Shown piece by piece: positions 25,765 to 35,700 of a stretch of 64,000 nt of DNA. Where the stretch lies: positions 310,001-374,000 of the forward strand of contig NZ_JAFIMU010000013.1 in the NCBI RefSeq assembly GCF_017302985.1. Reading direction: 5' to 3'. The translations under genes and the position numbers were made by a program. Below the pieces are notes generated by a model. That model had not been told where the DNA came from, made no database searches, and was given only the letters and a program-made list of their open reading frames with translations. Source of the DNA: Corallococcus macrosporus. Its GTDB lineage: Bacteria; Myxococcota; Myxococcia; Myxococcales; Myxococcaceae. How positions within the stretch are numbered: position 1 is the first letter of the stretch; every line of letters begins with the position of its first letter.

Positions 25765-26987
25765 CCTCGCCTCCTCCACAGAGAGCGTCCGGTCATCCGG
25801 CGCCGCAATCGCTGCTCTGCTTGCTGGAGCGCTTCGTGGTCCTTGCCCGTGACGCGACGTCCGTTCACGAAGAAGGCCCGGGCACCGGTGTCCAGCTCGT
25901 CGCCCGGTGCTTCGACCCACTGGACGTCATCATCCAGGGCTTCTTGCAGGGGCGGAGCTTCGACGCGCGGCGGAGGAAGCAGCGCCTTCACTTCGATGTG
26001 CACCGGCTCCTGGGTGGGGCGCCCCGCGCTCCGTGACGCAGGCCGTAAGGGTTCCCCTGCTCCGGTCCGTCTCGTGGGTGCGGATTCCCTCGCGGTCATC
26101 ACTTCCGAACGAGTGGCGGTGTCGTGACGTCGCGGCCCGGGCGCGTCCTGGACCCGTGGGGGCTTTCGCGTTTCCGGTGCGGGCAAGCGGTCCGGTGCGT
26201 GAGGGGGCCTTCGCCGTGGCGCTATCCCTACCGGGGCCTTACCGGGCGCCACGGGCGACACCTGTTGCGGAGGCTGCGCGACGGCGCGGGCAACGCGATG
26301 ACGACGTGTGGAGGACTCGGGCGTGCGTGCGCTGATCCGAGGGCGTTCGGTGCTCCGTTCCTCGGAAGGCCTTGGCACCCGGTTCCTTCTGGGCACCGAT
26401 GCGACCACAGCCGCTTCGGCCTCGGGGTACACCGCGGGAGCCTCCTGGCTCACCGGCGTGACACCGTCTTGAGAAGGAACCGCCGGGGCTTGCTGGATGC
26501 GAGGACGGGCCGGGTGCGACTCCACGGGCTCCGTGTGGGGCTCTGGCGCGTTGGCGACCGCAGGGACTGCGTTCTTCACGAAACGCGGAGGCTCCTCCTG
26601 GATTCGGGATGGAGCTTCGACCTTGAGCCTGGGTTCCTGCGTCGCTGCCGGCGTTCCTTCAGGCCGGGGTACGCGGCGGCGGACGGGTGTGAGGGGTTCG
26701 GTCCTGGTGGGGCTCGGGGCCTGGACAGGCGGCCTGGGCGCCGGAGGACTCACGTCCCTGGGCTCCGCTGCTCCCATGGACCTGGGACCCTGCGTGGGCG
26801 ACGCGGTCTTCACCGCGCGGCCTGTCTCCCCTCCCCGCCTCTGCGCACCGGGTGTCGGCAGCGACGGCGGCAGGGGTGGATCCACCTTGAAGTCTCCGCC
26901 CTCTCCCCGCTCCAGCGGATGGAGCACCCGGTCCAGGTCCGCGAGCAGCGCGGCCACCGCGAAGAGGTCGTCTCGCGCTTCGCTCAT
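25761..26987 (-). CDS. Pro/Arg-rich low-complexity protein of the eCIS operon
   Basis: A 408-residue protein dominated by Pro, Arg, Glu and Val, mostly predicted disordered. A short helical N-terminus (LFAVAALLADLDRVLHPLE) precedes the long linker, and a conserved-looking C-terminal region holds WVEAPGDELDTGARAFFVNG and an Arg-rich tail. The start ATG at 26987 overlaps the preceding stop. Such proteins can act as tethers or scaffolds, but no function is shown. The linker holds many imperfect repeats of PRR and PEP type. Confidence 0.65.
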   Translation of the reverse strand: MSEARDDLFAVAALLADLDRVLHPLERGEGGDFKVDPPLPPSLPTPGAQRRGGETGRAVKTASPTQGPRSMGAAEPRDVSPPAPRPPVQAPSPTRTEPLTPVRRRVPRPEGTPAATQEPRLKVEAPSRIQEEPPRFVKNAVPAVANAPEPHTEPVESHPARPRIQQAPAVPSQDGVTPVSQEAPAVYPEAEAAVVASVPRRNRVPRPSEERSTERPRISARTPESSTRRHRVARAVAQPPQQVSPVAPGKAPVGIAPRRRPPHAPDRLPAPETRKPPRVQDAPGPRRHDTATRSEVMTARESAPTRRTGAGEPLRPASRSAGRPTQEPVHIEVKALLPPPRVEAPPLQEALDDDVQWVEAPGDELDTGARAFFVNGRRVTGKDHEALQQAEQRLRRRMTGRSLWRRRG

Positions 26988-29155
26988 GTCGGCACTCCCA
27001 GCCAGGACTTGAGGACCGTGGTCGCGGCCCGCAGCTCCGGGTCCCTCAGCACCGTCTTCGTCACGCCGCCGTCCTGCACGGTGATGTTCGCCGTGCCCGG
27101 GTCCAGCTCGATGGGCAGCATCACGCCCGTGGCGAGGCTGGGACCTCCGAAGCCCTTGAAGTCGCGCCGCAGCGTCACGTCGCGCACCAGCGCCTTCGGC
27201 AATTGCAGGTCGCGCAGCGTGATGACCACGACCTCCTCGTCGTCCCCGCAGCACAGGGGCGTGGGCGTCGTCGTCACCTCATCGTCCGCGCGCGCCGCTG
27301 CCCCTGTTCGCACGTCCACGGTGTCGACCGTGGCAACGCCCTGCCACCAGGTGCCTTCGTCGTCCGCGCCCCGCACCAGCAGCAGCTCTCCCGGCCTCGC
27401 CACCTGCACCGGCTTGCTGGAGCCGGACGTGCTCGCGGCAGGCATCCCGTCCAGGAACAGCCGCGTCGCGCCCACCTCCACCGGAGGTAGCAGCTTGAAC
27501 GTCTGGCCTGCGTACGGCGCGGCCACCACCGGCGGCACCAGCCCCAGCGCCCCTCCGCCCTGACCCAGCAGCAGGTTCAGCTTCGCGCCCAGGGAGATGG
27601 CCTCCTGCACCACACCGTCCGCCTGCGGCCCCGCCTCCGCGTGCCCGTCCAGCAGCTCCTGCTTGGAGATGGACACCGCGCTCCCGTTCACCGGCGATCC
27701 ACTCCTCACCAGTCCCGCTACTCCCGGCAGCTTCGCGCCCGTCGCGATGGACACGTTCAGCGGCGTGATGCGCAGCCGCTTCTCGCCCGGCGTGCCCCCC
27801 TTCACCTCCCAGCCCAGCACCAGCGCCAGCGTGGGCCGGTCCCCGCCCACGTGCGCCACGTGCCCTGCCTGTACCAACCCCAGGTCCACTGTCGGCGTCA
27901 CGGACAGCGCCGTCGCCTGCGTGGGCGTGTCCTTCACCAGCAGCACCGGGCCCACCATCGGAATCCCCGTGGACTGTCCCGCGAGCACCCGCGTCAGGCT
28001 GTCGCAGAACGGCTTCAGCACCTGCCGCAGCAGCGGCGCCAGCGCGGTCCGGTTGCGCGCGTCGAACCACCGCTGGCGGAATACCCAGTGGAAGCGCAGC
28101 GACCACTCCAGCGTCCGGAGCATCCGCAGCGGGCCGTCCGGATACGCCAGCCGCGCCGCCACCGCTTCGTCCATCCCCTTCCCGGCTTCGACATCCAGCG
28201 TCGTCAGCTCGTTGGACAGCTGCCCCGGGACACCGGGCGAGTCCGCCCTGCGCAGCGTGGTCTTCAGCGACGCCAGTCCCGACACGGACGTGGTCACGGT
28301 GCGCGGGGGCTGGAGCGCCGTGGCCACCGTGCCGTAGTCATTCGCCGACGCCTGCAACGAGTCCGCCGCGCGCTGGAGCGCATCCGTCAGCTCCGAGGCC
28401 GCGCCCTGCTCCGCCACCGTGGCCTTCGCCTGGAGCAGCACGCTCCGGTCCGCCAGACACTCGCTCTTCCGCGCCGAGGCGCCCGAGGCCACCGGGTCGA
28501 AGGCGCTCGAGAGCGACGACACGGTCAGCCCTTCCAGCAGGCTGCTGAGGGACACCGTCTCGGCCGTCGTCTTCAGCTTCGCCCGCCTCGCGGTGCGCAG
28601 GCCCGTCCACGTCCCCAGCTCCGCGACGCCACTCTCCGCGGCATCCTTCCGCTGGCCCGTGGTGAAGAGGCCCGCGTCGATGGCGCCCGACACGACGCCG
28701 CTCGCCGACAGCGGTCCGAAGTCGTACGTGGGCACGCGCACCGCCACCTCGCCGCCGTGCTTCTCGTCGCGGAACGCGAACAGCGTGACGGTGCTCGAGA
28801 GCACCGCCGCTCCCGTGAGCTGACCGTCGCCGTCGGTGCCGATGGTGCCCACCGCGAACTCCAGCTCCTCCACTCCCGGCAGCCGGCCCTCCGTCCCCAC
28901 GAGCGAACCCGCGGACACCGCGGGCAGCCCCGCGCCCCGGGGAGAACTGGCCACGGCCGGCGCCAGCGCGATTCCGACCGCGCGACGGCGGGCCCGCTCG
29001 ATGACGTTGAATACCGGCAGCAGCGCGCACACCGTCTGGACGTGCGGCGCGTCCTGATCCGCCACGCCGTCCAGGCGGTCCAGGAAGGCTTCCAGTTGCT
29101 TCCAGGCCGCCTGCCATCCGTCCAGCTCCATGCTCAGGCGCTTCACCGCGCTCAC
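26984..29155 (-). CDS. Large hypothetical protein of the eCIS operon
   Basis: A 723-residue protein with no recognised family. The GTG at 29155 overlaps the stop of the upstream gene (GTGA). The sequence is a mix of helical segments (ALQRAADSLQASANDYGT) and beta-rich stretches (GATRLFLDGMPAAST, GELLLVRGADDEGTWWQG). Near the C-terminus lie a TPLCCGDDEEVVVITL stretch and a beta-rich end (MLPIELDPGTANITVQ). No signal peptide or membrane span is visible. The size and location suggest an accessory structural or cargo-linked protein. An ATG seven codons in (MELDGW) is an alternative start. Confidence 0.7.
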   Translation of the reverse strand: MSAVKRLSMELDGWQAAWKQLEAFLDRLDGVADQDAPHVQTVCALLPVFNVIERARRRAVGIALAPAVASSPRGAGLPAVSAGSLVGTEGRLPGVEELEFAVGTIGTDGDGQLTGAAVLSSTVTLFAFRDEKHGGEVAVRVPTYDFGPLSASGVVSGAIDAGLFTTGQRKDAAESGVAELGTWTGLRTARRAKLKTTAETVSLSSLLEGLTVSSLSSAFDPVASGASARKSECLADRSVLLQAKATVAEQGAASELTDALQRAADSLQASANDYGTVATALQPPRTVTTSVSGLASLKTTLRRADSPGVPGQLSNELTTLDVEAGKGMDEAVAARLAYPDGPLRMLRTLEWSLRFHWVFRQRWFDARNRTALAPLLRQVLKPFCDSLTRVLAGQSTGIPMVGPVLLVKDTPTQATALSVTPTVDLGLVQAGHVAHVGGDRPTLALVLGWEVKGGTPGEKRLRITPLNVSIATGAKLPGVAGLVRSGSPVNGSAVSISKQELLDGHAEAGPQADGVVQEAISLGAKLNLLLGQGGGALGLVPPVVAAPYAGQTFKLLPPVEVGATRLFLDGMPAASTSGSSKPVQVARPGELLLVRGADDEGTWWQGVATVDTVDVRTGAAARADDEVTTTPTPLCCGDDEEVVVITLRDLQLPKALVRDVTLRRDFKGFGGPSLATGVMLPIELDPGTANITVQDGGVTKTVLRDPELRAATTVLKSWLGVPT

Positions 29156-30771
29156 GGACCGGTTCCTTTCTTCGGCGTGCCGGGGGGCGTGTCGGCCGCG
29201 GGCGGCTGTGGGCTCGGCGGACGCTCCGACGCGCCGGGCCCTCCGAACCCCATCGCCAGCGAACGTCCTCCCCGGCGCTGGGAGTGCTTCGTGGAGAGCA
29301 TGCCCTCCAGGATGTCCTTCTGCTCCTCCACGTGCTCCTTCGACTGGTCCAGCACCTCCACCAGCGTGGAGCGGCCCCGCTCGGCGGCGGCCTTCAGCTC
29401 CTCCGGCGTGCGCCCCACCGCCTTCACGAAGTCCTCGGGCGCGTCCTCCACCGCCTTCACGAACTTGTCCGCCTGCTTCTGGGCCTTCGTCTTCAGGTTG
29501 CCCCAGGCGTCCTTCACCTCGTCCGCGCTCGCCTCCAGCACCTGGGCCGCCTTGCTGTTCTCGATGGCCTTCGCCACGTCCTTCAGCGTGAGCTCTCCCG
29601 ACGCCAGGTCCATCGCGGCGGACAGCCCCAGCAGCTCCCAGAGCATCGCGGCCTTCGCCAGGTTGGGCCCCGCCGCCAGCAGGCAGATGCCTCCCACGTA
29701 GCCGCCCGGTGGCCGGTTCGTCGCCGTGAGGAAGGCCTGCTTCAGCCCCGCGACCCCGCCCGTCGTGGACACCGGCAGCGCGTACATGCCCGCGGACTTG
29801 AGCGCGTCCAGCAGGTCGATGATGGCCTGCACCGCCTGCGCCAGCTTCATCAGCACCTGCACCTTGTCCTGCATCGCGGCCGCGAGGCTCCGGATGAGCG
29901 ACGCCAGGTTGTCCACCGCCAGCAGCAGTGACTTGAGCGCCTCCGGCAGGATGGTCAGCCGCTCCAGGTCCGGGAACAGGTCGCGCATGCGCGCGGACTT
30001 CCAGTCCGGCTTCACCGACTTGCCACGGGCCCGGGCGCGGCGCGGATCCAGCGCGCCCCGGGGGTACTTCTCGAACGCCTTCTTGAAGGCGCTGATGTTG
30101 AGCAGCTTGCCCAGCAGGTACAGCGCCTGCCGGAGCGCATCCAGCGACGGCGCCGCCATCACGATGAACACGGCCTGCACCGGCGCGCCGTCCGTCACCG
30201 TGGGGCGCGAGTCGTCCCCCGGGTCGTCGAACGACGCGGTGAACCGGCTGGCCCAGCGCGCGAAGCCATCCGGCGTCACCGGCGGCCGCTCCAGCGCGAA
30301 GCCCGCCTTGAAGTCCTTGGGGAGGTTCGGGATGAAGCCCGTCTCCGCCAGGTTCGTCTCCGTGGGCCCGATGCCCGGCGCGTCCGCGTAGAGGTACGCG
30401 CCCGCGTTGAGCAGGTCGTTGATGATGTCCTTGAGCAGCCCGTAGGCCGCGAGGATGAGCGCGCGGAACGGATCCGGCAGCCCCAGCAGGATGGCCGCCA
30501 GCGCCTGGAGCAGCGCCTGCACGAACTGGAGCACCGCGATGATGATCTGGAGCGGCGGCTTGACGATGCCCACCAGCTGCTCCAGCCCCGGCGGCACGCC
30601 GATCACCAGTGGCCGCCACGCGGGCCCGCCACCGGCACCGGCGCCGCCCCCGGTTCCGGAGCCCGTTGAATCGGGGCCTTCCGCCTCCTCCAGCGCCTTC
30701 GCCAGTTCCTCGCAGCAGACCTCCAGCGCGCCGTGGAGCTCAGCGATAGCGGCGTCGTTGAACTCGGCCAC
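29152..30771 (-). CDS. Helical hypothetical protein with hydrophobic segments
   Basis: A 539-residue protein. It opens with a Glu/Ala-rich helix and a Gly-rich linker. An amphipathic and hydrophobic region follows (about residues 60-125: LQIIIAVLQFVQALLQALAA, DPFRALILAAYGLLKDI), then another helical block near 270-310. The last 120 residues are charged and coiled-coil-like (KAVEDAPEDFVKAVGRTPEE, LDQSKEHVEEQKDILEGM) with a Pro-rich tail. The GTG at 30771 follows GGGAGGA. I do not recognise the family. A short tape-measure-like role is one possibility, because no classical tape measure was found elsewhere in the operon. Confidence 0.65.
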   Translation of the reverse strand: MAEFNDAAIAELHGALEVCCEELAKALEEAEGPDSTGSGTGGGAGAGGGPAWRPLVIGVPPGLEQLVGIVKPPLQIIIAVLQFVQALLQALAAILLGLPDPFRALILAAYGLLKDIINDLLNAGAYLYADAPGIGPTETNLAETGFIPNLPKDFKAGFALERPPVTPDGFARWASRFTASFDDPGDDSRPTVTDGAPVQAVFIVMAAPSLDALRQALYLLGKLLNISAFKKAFEKYPRGALDPRRARARGKSVKPDWKSARMRDLFPDLERLTILPEALKSLLLAVDNLASLIRSLAAAMQDKVQVLMKLAQAVQAIIDLLDALKSAGMYALPVSTTGGVAGLKQAFLTATNRPPGGYVGGICLLAAGPNLAKAAMLWELLGLSAAMDLASGELTLKDVAKAIENSKAAQVLEASADEVKDAWGNLKTKAQKQADKFVKAVEDAPEDFVKAVGRTPEELKAAAERGRSTLVEVLDQSKEHVEEQKDILEGMLSTKHSQRRGGRSLAMGFGGPGASERPPSPQPPAADTPPGTPKKGTGP

Positions 30772-30934
30772 GCGCGTCCTCCCGGGTGCGTTGTTCCAGC
30801 TCCATCAGCTTCTCCAGCCGCTCGGCGTCCTGGGCCACGCCCACCGCCGCCGCCTGGAGCAGCAGGGCCTTCACCTCTTCCAGCCGCTCGCGCAGCACCG
30901 ACGCCTCCAGCGGACTCCAGCCGGGCTCCTTCAT
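30740..30934 (-). CDS. Small coiled-coil protein
   Basis: A 64-residue protein made of one charged helical region (VLRERLEEVKALLLQAA, then AERLEKLMELEQRTRED) that fits a coiled coil, ending in a basic tail. It starts five bases after the spike gene stops and overlaps the start of the next gene by 32 bases, a common arrangement in this operon. The family is not recognised. Confidence 0.6.
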   Translation of the reverse strand: MKEPGWSPLEASVLRERLEEVKALLLQAAAVGVAQDAERLEKLMELEQRTREDARGRVQRRRYR

Positions 30935-30938
30935 CGCG

Positions 30939-32126
30939 TCACCCCACCGGCATGCGCTTGACGAAGCCGAAGTAGGACCAGTCCAGCATCGGTGTCATCG
31001 CGGCCCAGACATCCAGCAGCGGCCCGTACGCGGCCACCGTCATCGGGTTCACCGCCTTGAGGATCTGCGCCAGCATCGTGAAGTGGATGGCCAAGCCGTC
31101 GCCCAGCACCATGGGCGAGATGGCGGAGATGCCGCCCACCTGGCACATGCCCAGCATGGTGTTGATGGACACGTTGCCCATCAGCGCGTCGATGGAGATG
31201 GCGTTCAGCGACGGGCCCGGCATGTCCGGCATGGTCGCGGCGACCTTCACCGCCTTGCCCGCGGCGAGGTTCACGTTGCCGCCGGACGTGACGCCGAAGC
31301 CGCCCACCGCCGTCTCCTGCGACGCGCCGGACACGGTGCGCGTGTGGCTGCCCTGGATGCGGTCCTCGCGCGGGCCGCCCACCGTCTCCTTCATGCCGGT
31401 GCCGCCCACCACGCGGCTGTAGCCCGCCACGTCCACCTTCTCCGTCAGCGACCCCGTCACGTGCAGCGACACGTCCCCGCCCACGTCGCGGGTGTGGTTG
31501 CCGTCCACCGACTCGTCCTGCTTGCCCGCCACCTCCAGCCGGTCGTCGCCGTCGATTTCAGCCGAGCGGTTGCCCTCGTTCACCGTGCGCTCGTTGCTGA
31601 TGAGCCGGTCCAGGCCCTCCGCGGACAGGATGACGCGGTTGCCCTGCCGGTCGTGGATCTCCACGCGCGCGGACTCCGGCCGGTCATCCAGGACGATGTA
31701 GTGGCCCGTGGCGGACTTGAGCATCCGCACGCCCGGCACCGCGGACTGCGGGGGGTAGTCATGCTTGGGCACCTCGCTGACGTCCGGGGCCACGCGCGCG
31801 CTGGAGTCCGGCTGGCCCAAATCCGCGAGGGCCGGCTGTCCCCACCACATGCCGCTCCAGATGGGCTGGGACAAGTCGCCCCCCTCGAACTCCACCCAGA
31901 CGCCCGCGCCCACGTCCGGCACCACGAAGAGGCCCTGGTCCGGGCCCGCGTAGGGCGTGCACGGCATGGCCCAGCCGGTGGCCACGTCCCCCATCAGGCG
32001 CGGCACCACGCACTGGATGCGCCCCAGGTTGAGGGGATCCGAGACGTTGGTCACATAGCCGCGGTACTTGCCGAAGTAGCGGCTCTCCGTGCGTTCGATG
32101 AGCTGCTGCAGCAGTTGTTCAATCAT
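30939..32126 (-). CDS. Baseplate V / gp5-like spike protein
   Basis: A 395-residue spike of the phage baseplate-assembly V type. Residues 15-95 form the OB-fold of the Phage_base_V/gp5 family (KYRGYVTNVSDPLNLGRIQC, VGAGVWVEFEGGDLSQPIWS). A middle region of short beta repeats follows (SAEIDGDDRLEVAGKQDESV, HTRDVGGDVSLHVTGSLTEK), the triple-stranded beta-prism that forms the needle. The C-terminus is more hydrophobic and Met-rich (SPMVLGDGLAIHFTMLAQIL). It would trimerise to form the piercing tip at the bottom of the tube. In Afp the hub and spike are one protein (Afp8); here the hub half is encoded separately at 51234-52421. Confidence 0.9.
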   Translation of the reverse strand: MIEQLLQQLIERTESRYFGKYRGYVTNVSDPLNLGRIQCVVPRLMGDVATGWAMPCTPYAGPDQGLFVVPDVGAGVWVEFEGGDLSQPIWSGMWWGQPALADLGQPDSSARVAPDVSEVPKHDYPPQSAVPGVRMLKSATGHYIVLDDRPESARVEIHDRQGNRVILSAEGLDRLISNERTVNEGNRSAEIDGDDRLEVAGKQDESVDGNHTRDVGGDVSLHVTGSLTEKVDVAGYSRVVGGTGMKETVGGPREDRIQGSHTRTVSGASQETAVGGFGVTSGGNVNLAAGKAVKVAATMPDMPGPSLNAISIDALMGNVSINTMLGMCQVGGISAISPMVLGDGLAIHFTMLAQILKAVNPMTVAAYGPLLDVWAAMTPMLDWSYFGFVKRMPVG

Positions 32127-32335
32127 CGCGCGGTCCCCAGGTCGTTGTCCTCGTCGTACTGGCGCACGCCGGACACGTCCGACAGGTTGATGTAGACGGG
32201 TGTGATGCCGTCCGGCCCGGTGAGGTGGACGACGTCGTCGATGAGCTCCACCACCAGGCCCACGTACACCTGGCCCAGCGTGGTGAAGAGGTAGCAGCGC
32301 TGGCCCATGCTGGCTTCGAGCAGCTTGCGCATCAC
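32123..32335 (-). CDS. Small beta-rich hypothetical protein
   Basis: A 70-residue protein, beta-rich (GQVYVGLVVELIDDVVHLTG, ITPVYINLSDVSGV), of the size of a single small barrel such as an SH3- or Sm-like fold. The start is MMRK, so the ATG at 32335 or 32332 could be used. It overlaps both neighbours by four bases. The family is not recognised. Its place directly before the spike gene suggests a partner or chaperone for it. Confidence 0.65.
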   Translation of the reverse strand: MMRKLLEASMGQRCYLFTTLGQVYVGLVVELIDDVVHLTGPDGITPVYINLSDVSGVRQYDEDNDLGTAR

Positions 32336-32673
32336 TCCTCCAGCTTCTGCACGAGCCGCGTCGCCAGCTTCGCGCGCGTGTCCACCCAGACGCCCACCTC
32401 GCGCTGCCTTTCGGAGGCGAGCTTGCGGCGCGCGGCGCGCACCAGGTCCTGGAGCGTCGCGGGCACGGTGGGGATGGGCGGCAAGCGGGAGATGCGCACG
32501 TCCAGGGCCTTGAGCACGGCGGCGTCCAGGTCCAGCTTCACGCGCGTGCCGGCCAGGTTCTCCAGCGCGGCGGCCTTCGCGTCGGCCGCGTCCGGCGTGG
32601 CGGAGAGGGAGACTTCGGGCAGCGCGGTGCGCTGGAGGGCGACGCGGCCGCTGAGGGCGAAGGGGTCGGGCAT
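32332..32673 (-). CDS. Small hypothetical protein before the spike genes
   Basis: A 113-residue protein, Ala/Leu/Arg-rich and mainly helical in its second half (TLQDLVRAARRKLASERQ, TRAKLATRLVQKLEE). The ATG at 32673 follows GAGGAAG. A 30-base gap separates it from the beta-helix giant upstream, one of the few gaps in the operon, and its stop overlaps the next start by four bases. The family is not recognised. Confidence 0.65.
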   Translation of the reverse strand: MPDPFALSGRVALQRTALPEVSLSATPDAADAKAAALENLAGTRVKLDLDAAVLKALDVRISRLPPIPTVPATLQDLVRAARRKLASERQREVGVWVDTRAKLATRLVQKLEE

Positions 32674-32703
32674 GGGGGTGTCTTCCTCGAAGGGGGTCCA
32701 GCG

Positions 32704-35700
32704 CTACGGGTTGAGCTCCACCACCGCGTCGGCTTCCTGCACGTGCACGCCGGAGGTGGTCGCGTTGCCGACGGCCGCCACGCGCGAGCCGCCCAGGATG
32801 ACGACGGAGTGGGCGTAGGGGTCGGGCGGCGGCTCCTCGGGCACGGGCAGCACGCCCGCGTCCTGCACCGGCTTGGGGCCCTTGTCGCCGCCCGAGTAGA
32901 ACGAGTCCGCCAGCACCTCGTGCAGCACGGAGACGTTGAGGATGCTCTCCTTCACGGTGGACGCCGCCGAGTCGATGCCGAGCACGCTCTTGTCCACCAG
33001 TTGGAGGGCCTTCTTCGGGTCGCCGTCCGACGCGGCCAGCACGGAGCGCACCTGGCCCTGCACATCTTCCGGCCGGTCCGCGTGCATCGCGACGCGGTTC
33101 ACCAGGTCGCGCAGCGCGCTCGTGGGCGAGTCATCCTTCGTCACCGCGATGCCGTAGAGCGTCCGGGCTCCCAGCCGCACGTCCATGGTCGCGGGCAGCT
33201 TCGAGCGGACGTCCTCCACGGTGCTCTGGTCGAGCACGGCCTTGGAGGGGATCTCCGCGCGGGCCTGGGGCTGGGTGACGAGCTCCGCGAGCAGCGTGGA
33301 GAAGGCGTCGCTCGCCACGTCGCGGCGGCGCTGGAGGCCGCCCAGCAGCAGCTCCTGGTCCAGGGGCACGCCCAGGGTGGAGCCGCCGCCCACGGGGATC
33401 TGAAGCGTCAGCTTGTCCGAGGGCAGCGTCCACGGCGGGCGCAGCACCTTCCGGGGCGGCGTCACCGTCTCCGCGCCCAGCACCACGTTGCCGGTGAACG
33501 TCACCGGCGCGCGCTCCACGCGCAGGACGACGACGTTGACCGCGTCCAGGCACTGGCACCGGTTGCCGCTGAAGACGGTGGAGTCCGCGCGGCGCAGGTA
33601 CACCGCGCCCACGCCGCCCTCGCTGCGCAGCTCGTTGCCGGACACCGCGGTGGAGATGACCGCGCCGCCGTTGCCCAGCAGCAGCAGCGCGGGCCCTCGC
33701 GCGGTGACGTCGTTGCCCTCCACCTGCACGCCCCGCTTCGCCTTCACCAGCGGCCGGGGAATGATGGGGATGGGCTTGACGAGGAAGTCCACCAGCGCGG
33801 GCTTCACCAGCGCCGCCGTGGCGGTGAGGTAGCGCGAGGCCGCCGCGCTGGCGCTCTGGGAGGGCGTGAAGTCCGGGGCCGTCACCGTGAGCGCGCGGTT
33901 GAGCACGGGCCCGGCGGCGAACTTCTGCTTCAGCGAACCAATCTGCACCAGGTCCTCCACGCGGGGCACCGACGCGAGCGTGGCCACGGCGGACGGCAGG
34001 GGCTTGCCGGGGACCGTGCGGCCCTCCGTGCCCGGCTTGGGCACCGGATCCGTGGCGAGGAACGGCACGCGCGACAGCTTCGCCACCAGGTCCTGGGGCA
34101 GCGTGTCCGTGACGACGAGGACGCCCGCGCCGCCACCGCCGCCGCCCGAGTGGCGCACGGTGTTTCCGCGCACGACCGTCTCGCCGCGCCAGTCGATGGC
34201 CACCTCGTGGAGCAGCGCCTGCGGCAGCGAGTTGCCGCTCTCCAGGAACACGTTGCCCTTCACCACCAGCTCGCCGGAGCCCACGAAGGTCGCGACCGCC
34301 TGACCCAGGCCCGGCTCCCCGGCGGTGGGCAGCCCCGCGCACGCGAAGAGGTGGTTGCCGGAGACGACCGTCACGGACAGGTCCGGCCGCAGCCGCAGAC
34401 CCGCGACCGCGCAGCCCTCCACCCGGTTGCCCTCCACGTCGAGCAGCGAGCCGGGCTCGGTGGGCGCCTCCGTCAACAGGTGCCCCGCCGCGCCCAGGGC
34501 GGTGATGCCGGTGACGGAGTCGCGCACGGTGTTGTTCGCCAAGCGCACGCGGCCCTGCACGCCCGACACGAAGAGGCCGTCCGCGGGTGACGGGAAGGTG
34601 TCGAAGACGGGGTCCACCAGGTCGCCGGGGTCCGGCGCCTCGCCGCGCGCCAGCTGCTCCAGCGACTTGCGCAGCACGTCCAGGATGCCGTCCAGCGACT
34701 GCATGCCGGTGATGACGGCGACGAGCGACGCGGAGACCTTGTCGGCGCGCTGGCGCAGGTACTCCTGGAGCCGCGCGACGCGGGACGCATCGTCCTCGGC
34801 GGGGTCCAGGGCCTGCTCCACGGCGCGCAGGATGACCGCCGCGGCGTCCAGCTCCGAAGTCACCGCGCTCGACCTGGCGATGGCCTCCGCGGCGGTGGTG
34901 GCGGGCTCGTCCACCAAGAGGTGCAGGGCCTGGCGCGCGGGCGTACCGCCGTTGCCGCTGTTGAGGGTCGTGATGGCCGCGCTCACGCGCTGGAGCGCCA
35001 GCGTGCGGAACTTCCCCTGCACGCCCGCGATGTCCAGCACGCGCTCGTAGTGGGACAGGTAGAGCTGGAGCGACCCGGTGAGCACCGGCCCCGGCGACAG
35101 GCCACGCACCGCCAGGACCAGCGCGCCCAGGGCGGACACCCACCGCTCCAGCGGCTCCGCCTTCACCGGCAGGGGCGTCGGGGGCATGGGCAGCACCGGG
35201 AGCACGTCCAGCGTCTTCACGCGGATGCGGTCCAGGAGCCCCCGGGCGATGGCCACCTGCTCCGCGCGCTTCTGCGGCTGGGCGATGGCGGCGACCACCG
35301 CCTGGTGGGCCTGGAGCGAAAGGGAGGACAGCTCCGCGTCGCCATTCACCAGCTCCCCCAGCTGTCCCACGGCGGTGCCGAAGGCGCGCAGCTGCTTCTC
35401 CACCGTGTCGTCGGACTCGGTGACGAGGCCCGCCGCCTGCCGGTCCAGGTTCGTGGCGTACAGGCCAATGGTGGCCGTCCGCCCCTGCGCCGCGACGCGC
35501 GCTCCGTCCTCCGCCGTGACGCCCGTCGGAGGCAGCTGGCCCGTGGTGAAGTCCAGCACCTGCTTGAGGGTGGCGCGCATGCGGTCCACCACCGGCTGGA
35601 GCTGACCGCCGGTGCGCTCCACGTCGCGGTAGTCCGCCTCCACCTGCGAGGCCAGCGCGGGGTGGAGCTCCTTGAGCTGATCCGTCAGGGCCTCCTTGGA

